NCBI RefSeq assembly: GCF_030816965.1
Contig: NZ_JAUSYQ010000002.1
Location: forward strand, 4,933,501 to 4,997,500
Reading direction: 5' to 3'
Length of the DNA stretch: 64,000 nucleotides
From: Streptomyces canus
Lineage (GTDB): Bacteria > Actinomycetota > Actinomycetes > Streptomycetales > Streptomycetaceae
Positions 59,640 through 64,000 of the stretch are shown piece by piece. The position numbers and the translations under genes were made by a program. The notes beneath the pieces were generated by a model. That model had not been told where the DNA came from, did no database searches, and saw only the letters and a program-made list of their open reading frames with translations. The stretch's first letter is position 1. Each line of letters begins with the position of its first letter.

Positions 59640-59815
59640 TCGCCTTGTCCGACCACGTAGTGGGCGGACCTACCGCCGGACGGGCGGGAAGTCAGGCCTG
59701 TGGAGGCCCTGTAAGACCACCTCCGGGTGGCAGGGGGCCCGTGAAGCAGGAACCCAAGGGAGCACCGCGATGGGAGTCCCCCCGGTTCGAGCGAAGCCGA
59801 GAACTGGGGGAGGAG
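59640..59815 (+). mobile_element. Right-end relic of an IS200/IS605 (TnpB) element
   Basis: The plus strand carries the end of tnpB, 'ACGGPVRPPPGGRGPVKQEP' and 'KGAPRWESPRF', matching the usual TnpB C-terminus ('VRP...VKQEP...GIPRL'). It is followed by the right-end hairpin CCCCCGGTTC (about 59780) with GAACTGGGGG (59801-59810) and AGGAG. In intact elements this stretch is also the scaffold of the omega RNA that guides TnpB. Upstream of about 59640 no RuvC-containing tnpB remains, so the element is a relic. It lies between the response regulator promoter and the end of the 163-residue gene. Confidence 0.7.
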
Positions 59816-59852
59816 CTGACCGGAATCACCTGCGTTCACGCAGGTGAGGGCG

Positions 59853-60344
59853 TCAACGGACCGGCCCCTGCTCGTCCACATGAACCGTCGGCGCCCCGAG
59901 GAACACCTCGGCGCCGACCGGGCCGTAGGCGATGTTGAAGGTGTCCAGCCAGTACGACCAGTCCCGCAGCCCGACGGCACTGCTGAAGCGGTAGTTGAGC
60001 CGCCACCGCACCCACTGTCCGGGCTCGAGCCGCACGCCCGGACGCCGCCGCGGCCGGGGCGGCACCCCGAACATCGGTCTCACCCGGGGCAGGACCCGCA
60101 ACCGCCCGTCGGCCTCGCGGAGTTGGACGTCGACACCTCTGAGGTTGTCGCCCTGGTGGTCGTGCGGCACGAAGCCGTCCTGCTCGTCCATCCGGACCGC
60201 GTGGACGAACGGCTCCCCGTCGCGCCCCACCGCGGACGGCGGCAGAACGAAGCCGACCGGAGCCGCGTTCCTCCTTGTCGCGGCCTCGCCGCCACGGGAC
60301 TGCTTCGTCCACGACGTGCGTATCCACTGCACGGTGACGTCCAT
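59853..60344 (-). CDS. Hypothetical protein downstream of DUF2797
   Basis: 163 residues. 'VGFVLPPSAVGRDGEPFVHA', 'DHQGDNLRGVDVQLREADGR', 'WVRWRLNYRFSSAVGLRDWS', 'YWLDTFNIAYGPVGAEVFLG'. Mostly beta-strand-like, no signal peptide or membrane helix. ATG 60342-60344 has GGAGGGCCGGAG upstream and follows the DUF2797 stop by 18 bp, so they form an operon. I do not recognise the family. Confidence 0.65.
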   Translation of the reverse strand: MDVTVQWIRTSWTKQSRGGEAATRRNAAPVGFVLPPSAVGRDGEPFVHAVRMDEQDGFVPHDHQGDNLRGVDVQLREADGRLRVLPRVRPMFGVPPRPRRRPGVRLEPGQWVRWRLNYRFSSAVGLRDWSYWLDTFNIAYGPVGAEVFLGAPTVHVDEQGPVR

Positions 60345-60362
60345 CTCCGGCCCTCCCCCTCA

Positions 60363-61238
60363 TCAGAACAACCCGTCCTGAACCCCCGGCGTCTCCTTGA
60401 ACTCTCTCATCGGCACGGTGATCTCCGCCCCGTCGGCCGGAACCAGATCCCACCCCGTCATCAGCCGTGTGTCCAGTACGACGACTCCCCCGCCCTCCGT
60501 CTCCAGGTGCAGGTCCGGGCCGGCCGCCGCGATGAGCCGGCCGCCCACCGACCCGCCCGCGACGAGCTCGCTCACCTCACCGACGGCGGTGGGCAGGCCG
60601 GTGAGGCCGAAGACCTCGACATGGTCGACCGGTTCGTAGGGCGCGCGCTCCAGGGACTCGGGCCAGCCGCCCAGTGTCACCGCCCGCGCGTGCAGTTCGG
60701 CGATCTCGGCGGCCCGCTCGGCGGCCGACGCCGGCAGGGCGGACCGGACGGCCCGCTTGTCGCCGTACGGAATGCGATCCGGCACCGAGAGGGCCGCCCG
60801 CAGCAGTTCCTCGGTGCGCCGGGCGGCCATGAGCGGACCGGTGCCCAGCCAGCTGAAGCAGACGGCGCCCTGTTCCCACAGGCGCGCGCTCCCGCGCTCG
60901 TGCGCCGTGATGCCGACCTTGACCATGCCGGGCCCGAACCACGCCAGGTACACCCGGTACGGACGGGGGTCGTCCGCGAGGGTGTCTGCGGCCACGGAGT
61001 GCGCCCGGTCCAGCCGCGCACACTCCTCGCACCGCGCCCCCGTACCCCGCCCCGACACCGCGGCACACGCCGGACACGCATGCCCCCGCGCTCCCACACA
61101 TGTCCGCACACCCCCCTCGGTGACCCCGAAGGCCACCCGCTTCCCCCAGGTCAGCGCGCTGCTCCGACCGCCGACCCACCGCAGCACGGGCCCACCCGCC
61201 GACCACCGCAGCCCCGAGCACTTCCATACCTGTGCCAT
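60363..61238 (-). CDS. DUF2797 protein
   Basis: 291 residues. A zinc-ribbon-like N-terminus ('HACPACAAVSGRGTGARCEE', C-x2-C...C-x2-C) precedes the DUF2797 core 'YRVYLAWFGPGMVKVGITAH', 'ARLWEQGAVCFSWLGTGPLM', 'ARRTEELLRAALSVPDRIPY' and 'EVFGLTGLP'. The core has a GIY-YIG-like 'VYLAWFG..KVGIT' pattern, but nuclease activity is not established. ATG 61236-61238; TACCCT lies eight bases upstream on the minus strand. First gene of a two-gene unit. Confidence 0.8.
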   Translation of the reverse strand: MAQVWKCSGLRWSAGGPVLRWVGGRSSALTWGKRVAFGVTEGGVRTCVGARGHACPACAAVSGRGTGARCEECARLDRAHSVAADTLADDPRPYRVYLAWFGPGMVKVGITAHERGSARLWEQGAVCFSWLGTGPLMAARRTEELLRAALSVPDRIPYGDKRAVRSALPASAAERAAEIAELHARAVTLGGWPESLERAPYEPVDHVEVFGLTGLPTAVGEVSELVAGGSVGGRLIAAAGPDLHLETEGGGVVVLDTRLMTGWDLVPADGAEITVPMREFKETPGVQDGLF

Positions 61239-61403
61239 CCCTCCCGAGGGTAGGGGGCGCCACTGACAACGGGGATCGCGCGCGGATCCGGAGACGGGCG
61301 AGCGGGGGCCGGAGACGGGTCCGCAGGAGCGCAGACCCGTCCACGGGAACCGTCACGCGAGGGCTTCGGAGACGCGACGCGAGGGCTACGGAGACCGGCC
61401 CGC

Positions 61404-61880
61404 GAGAGCCGGGCACCGCTCTCCGGTTCACGGGCACCGAAGGCGGGGCCGCGGCACCCGGAGATCGGTCCGCCGCAGCGGAGGCCCCACCGCAGGTCCC
61501 GCGAGGCGAGGGCTTCGGAGACTGGTCCGAAGGAGCCCGAGACCCATCCACAGGAACCTCGACGCGCGAACTCCAGACACCGGCCCGCGAGAGCCGGCCA
61601 CCGGTCTCCGGTTCACGGGAACCGAAGGCGGGGCCGCGGCACCCGGAGATCGGTCCGCCGCAGCGGAGGCCCCACCGCAGGTCCCGCGAGGCGAGGGCTT
61701 CGGAGACTGGTCCGAAGGAGCCCGAGACCCATCCACAGGAACCTCGACGCGCGAACTCCAGAGACCAGCCCGCGAGAGCCGGGCACCGGTCTCCGGTTCA
61801 CGGGAGCCAGAGACCGGCCCGCAGGAGACCGAGACCCGTCCGCAGGAGCCGCGACGTGCGGACTCCGGGGAGTTCAGCCC
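61404..61880. repeat. 185-bp tandem repeat, two full units and a partial third
   Basis: GAGAGCCGG marks unit starts at 61404, 61589 and 61774, an exact 185-bp period; units 1 and 2 differ by only a few bases. Each unit includes GGAGATCGGTCCGCCGCAGC and GAAGGAGCCCGAGACCCATC. Upstream (61285-61403) and after 61800, shorter degenerate modules of GGAGACcGGtCCGc-AGGAG continue. All frames are open on both strands because of the composition, but 185 is not a multiple of three and no protein is credible. Confidence 0.85.
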
Positions 61881-62245
61881 ACCGACTCCACGGGGACTGG
61901 TTCTGCCGTCGCCCCCGCCCCGGGTTCGACCACCCGGGTCCGCGAGCCTCCCCGCCCCGCCATCCGGCACCCGACGCAGGCGGCATGCCCCTGCCGCGCG
62001 CTCGTGTCCCGCACCCGCATCCCCCACTGCTCGCGCGGCCGGCGCCCCGGCGGCTTGCCCCAGCCGGCCAGGTGCAGGGCCCAGGTGACGAGGGCGCCCA
62101 CCGCGGTGATCGCGAGACCACCGGCTATCCACACACCGGACACCGTGCACACCCCCGCCCCCAGCACGGCAGTCCCGGCGGTAGCGATGCCGCATCCGGT
62201 CCAGCCCGCGACCGTGTGCCCCTCGTCATACTGATGTGCACCCAC
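61874..62245 (-). CDS. Small membrane protein, HGxxPAAT-like
   Basis: 123 residues. 'GHTVAGWTGCGIATAGTAVL' and 'GVWIAGGLAITAVGALVTWA' give two membrane helices, followed by 'GWGKPPGRRPREQWGMRVRD' and 'HAACVGCRMAGRG'. Streptomyces HGxxPAAT proteins share the 'H...G(H)TxAxWT' start and two helices; function unknown. The ATG at 62243-62245 diverges from the marR gene. Its end touches the tandem-repeat area. Confidence 0.62.
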   Translation of the reverse strand: MGAHQYDEGHTVAGWTGCGIATAGTAVLGAGVCTVSGVWIAGGLAITAVGALVTWALHLAGWGKPPGRRPREQWGMRVRDTSARQGHAACVGCRMAGRGGSRTRVVEPGAGATAEPVPVESVG

Positions 62246-62282
62246 AGATCCCCCTCGACCGATCCCTCACTTCCTAAGAAAT

Positions 62283-62309
62283 TTAGCGCAGAAACCTCTC
62301 ACGCGCTAA
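62283..62309. promoter_or_regulatory. Probable operator of the marR gene at 62357
   Basis: TTAGCGC (62283-62289) and GCGCTAA (62303-62309) form an exact inverted repeat with 13 bp between, in an AT-rich patch about 50 bp before the marR start and 40 bp from the divergent gene. Confidence 0.6.
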
Positions 62310-62356
62310 GGGAAATCCAGAACGCCCAGCGAACGCCTCAGAGAATCAGGAACCCG

Positions 62357-62845
62357 ATGTCCGCCGAGCCCCGCCCCACCGCCACTCCGGCCCAGACACG
62401 GGAGGCGATGGACCTCTTCATCGCCACCGCTCACCTCGGCCAGCAGGAGATGGCCCAACGGCTGGGTCTGAACGTGACCGACCTGCTGTCCTTCGCCTGC
62501 GTCCTGAAGGCCGGCGAGAACCTCCTCACCGCGGGCGACCTCGCCGAGCACGCCCATGTCACGACCGGCGCGGTCACCGGCATCCTCAACCGCCTCGAAC
62601 GCGGCGGCTACGTCACCCGCGTCCCCGACCCCACCGACCGCCGCCGCGTCCGGGTCGCCGCACTGCCCGACGCCGTGGCCAAGGTCGTCGCCCTCTACCA
62701 GCCGTACTACGACCGCCTCGACGCCGTCTTCGCGGGCTACTCCGCCGACGAGATCGCCGTACTCCACGACTGGTTCAGCCGTTCGACGAACCTCGCGCTC
62801 GCCTATATCGAGGAGTTGCGGGCGAAGGACGCGGACGGCGAGTAG
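62357..62845 (+). CDS. MarR-family regulator
   Basis: 162 residues. 'LLTAGDLAEHAHVTTGAVTG', 'ILNRLERGGYVTRVPDPTDR' and 'RRVRVAALP' define the winged helix and wing. ATG 62357 ('MSAEPRPTATPAQTREAMDL'); the open frame continues upstream through the repeat region but without coding character. Likely controls itself and the divergent membrane protein. Confidence 0.88.
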   Translation: MSAEPRPTATPAQTREAMDLFIATAHLGQQEMAQRLGLNVTDLLSFACVLKAGENLLTAGDLAEHAHVTTGAVTGILNRLERGGYVTRVPDPTDRRRVRVAALPDAVAKVVALYQPYYDRLDAVFAGYSADEIAVLHDWFSRSTNLALAYIEELRAKDADGE

Positions 62846-63000
62846 CGGGACCGCCCCACCCCGGGGGTGGAGCTAGCCCCACCTCCCATTCGGGAGGGCA
62901 CTCCATCGTTCCGGCGAGCCCGCGACGGCATCGTTGATCTCAGCCGATCCACCCCGGATCAGGCGGATCGAGAAGCCCGCGCCGAGCCGGAGGAAACACC

Positions 63001-63537
63001 ATGGAGCCGCAGACGGCCGACAGGACCCAGTCCCCGTCCTCGCCCTCCCTGTCCTCCCCGGCCGGCCCCGGCCCCCTCGCCTCCTTCGTCCGCTTCGTCG
63101 TCTGCGGCGGCGGGATCGGCGTCCTCTCCAGCTTCGCCGTACCGCTGGCGGCGATGACGATGCCGTGGGCGGTCGCGAACGCGGTGATCACCGTGGTCTC
63201 CACGCTCCTGTGTACCGAGCTCCACGCCCTGTTCACCTTCGGCACCGGCCGCCGCCCGGGCTGGCGCCGGCACCTCCAGTCCTCCGGCTCCGCGGCGGCC
63301 GCGTACGCCGTCACCTGCGCCGCGATGTTCCTCCTCCACGTCATCCAGTCGGCGCCCGGCATGCTCACGGAACAGGCCGTCTACCTCACCGCGTCCGGTC
63401 TGGCCGGCATCGGCCGCTTCCTGGTCCTGCGCCTGTTCGTCTTCGCGAGCGGCCGCAAGACCCCGCGTCCCCCGCGCCCCGTGCTCCCCCTGCCCCGCCC
63501 CGTCCTCACCCAGGCCGCCGTCGGCGCCACCTGCTGA
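63001..63537 (+). CDS. GtrA-family membrane protein
   Basis: 178 residues. Four helices: 'SFVRFVVCGGGIGVLSSFAV', 'VANAVITVVSTLLCTELHAL', 'AAAYAVTCAAMFLLHVIQ' and 'VYLTASGLAGIGRFLVLRLF'. GtrA proteins move polyprenyl-linked sugars across the membrane for surface glycosylation. ATG 63001 follows GGAGGAAACACC. No glycosyltransferase is adjacent. Confidence 0.82.
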   Translation: MEPQTADRTQSPSSPSLSSPAGPGPLASFVRFVVCGGGIGVLSSFAVPLAAMTMPWAVANAVITVVSTLLCTELHALFTFGTGRRPGWRRHLQSSGSAAAAYAVTCAAMFLLHVIQSAPGMLTEQAVYLTASGLAGIGRFLVLRLFVFASGRKTPRPPRPVLPLPRPVLTQAAVGATC

Positions 63538-63817
63538 CGTACGGTCAACACGGTTCGCCCGCCCCGAAGGGGGCTGCCGTGCGCGGGTACTGGCGCAACG
63601 CCCGGCCCCTTCTACGGCGCCGCCACCGACTCGACGATGCCGGGCCGCTGGACGCCCTGCGCCAGATCTCCTACGACGACGATCCGGGCGGCGGTCTCGA
63701 GGGAGTTCGTGAGCCACCTCGACGACGGGCCGGCGGGGTACCTGCCTGGGTCCGTCTTCAAGCTCGACCCGCGGCGGCCGCCCCGTCGGCGGGAGTCGCT
63801 GCCGACGCTCTCGGCGT
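63538..63817. other. Gap before the NUDIX gene
   Basis: 280 bp without a supported gene. A plus-strand stretch 'EFVSHLDDGPAGYLPGSVFK' around 63700-63765 looks protein-like but has no start or ribosome site, and may be a remnant. Confidence 0.4.
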
Positions 63818-64000
63818 TCAGGCCGCCAGGTGACGCCGTAGGGCCTCCGCCCCGTCGGACACGAACGTCCTCCACCCGGCCGCCTCCAGCAACTCCCCCT
63901 CGCTGAACCAGCCGTGCCACGCGATCTCCGCCGGATCGGGTACGAGCGCTCCGGTCACGACGACTTCGTGCACCCCGAGCCAGTAGGGGCTGATCTCGCC
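63818..64000 (-). CDS. NUDIX hydrolase, C-terminal fragment
   Basis: 60 codons on the minus strand, open to the right edge and ending at TGA 63818-63820. 'YWLGVHEVVVTGALVPDPAE' and 'IAWHGWFSEGELLEA' resemble the C-terminal strand and helix of NUDIX proteins; the NUDIX box itself would lie outside the window. Confidence 0.6.
   Translation of the reverse strand, partial: GEISPYWLGVHEVVVTGALVPDPAEIAWHGWFSEGELLEAAGWRTFVSDGAEALRRHLAA

Noticed and set aside
61232..62356. Long plus-strand frame running through the 185-bp repeats into marR
   Set aside because: The repeat period is not a multiple of three, so units are read in different frames; composition keeps all frames open. MarR starts at 62357.
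62856..62870. CCACCCCGGGGGTGG palindrome after marR as terminator
   Set aside because: The palindrome has no loop of usable size, so a stable hairpin is doubtful.

Overview
The window is high-GC (about 72%) actinobacterial chromosome and reads as Streptomyces. It has GTG and occasional TTG starts, GGAGG-type ribosome sites beside many apparently leaderless genes, a DmdR1/IdeR-type iron box, SigB-family sigma factors, and the core gene order purC-purD-dnaX-SRP RNA-tRNA-Ser and upp-tadA-tRNA-Ser-sigF-sigN. Identifications rest on reading the sequence and recalled family knowledge; no database was searched.

Layout. 1-1.5 kb: end of a NarL/DesK-type histidine kinase, a response regulator, and between them about 400 bp made of twelve copies of the regulator's own ribosome-binding/start region; then tRNA-Gly(GCC). 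1.5-11 kb: purC, a dimethylformamidase-like protein, a membrane protein related to M48 peptidases but lacking the zinc motif, purD, dnaX and the SRP RNA. 11.1-20.9 kb: tRNA-Ser(GGA) followed by three further copies of its 3' half at about 3 kb intervals. These bound three tandem, decayed integrative elements A, B and C. Cargo includes an LCP cell-wall ligase gene, an IS5-type element with a frameshifted transposase, an ATPase with a nuclease-like C-terminus, a broken Mrr-type restriction gene, a broken ATP-grasp gene, broken integrases, small Cys/His-rich proteins, and DUF6928 and SMI1/KNR4 proteins.

21-29 kb: a WYL/helicase-associated protein, a fused vapB-vapC relic, a GAF-SpoIIE phosphatase, a TetX-like flavin monooxygenase and TetR repressor carrying the same operator, an SDR enzyme and a DUF72 protein. 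29-36.5 kb: CopC-CopD copper protein; a translationally overlapping operon (penicillin acylase-GNAT-cupin-SDR) divergent from a siderophore-interacting reductase, with one iron box between them; and a HhH-GPD glycosylase. 36.5-45.5 kb: a broken HdeD-like gene, several small proteins, a LytR_C protein, upp, the TadA pair, tRNA-Ser(CGA), two SigB-type sigma factors, and two repeat-rich intergenic islands.

45.5-53 kb: MarR regulator with an MFS exporter that ends in three carboxypeptidase-regulatory-like domains, a YceI protein carrying the same kind of domain, a methyltransferase, a PPOX-type flavin/F420 protein, and a TetR/MFS pair. 53-59.5 kb: an OmpR-type two-component system upstream of two overlapping membrane glycosyltransferase genes (YkcC/YkcB-like). 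59.5-64 kb: the right end of an IS605-type TnpB element, a DUF2797 protein, a 185-bp tandem repeat, a small membrane protein, MarR, GtrA and the end of a NUDIX gene.

Most of the window is ordinary core Streptomyces. The least ordinary parts are the tRNA-Ser att array with its defence-like cargo, the reiterated start region, the iron-regulated acylase/acyltransferase operon, the TnpB right-end relic and the tandem repeats.
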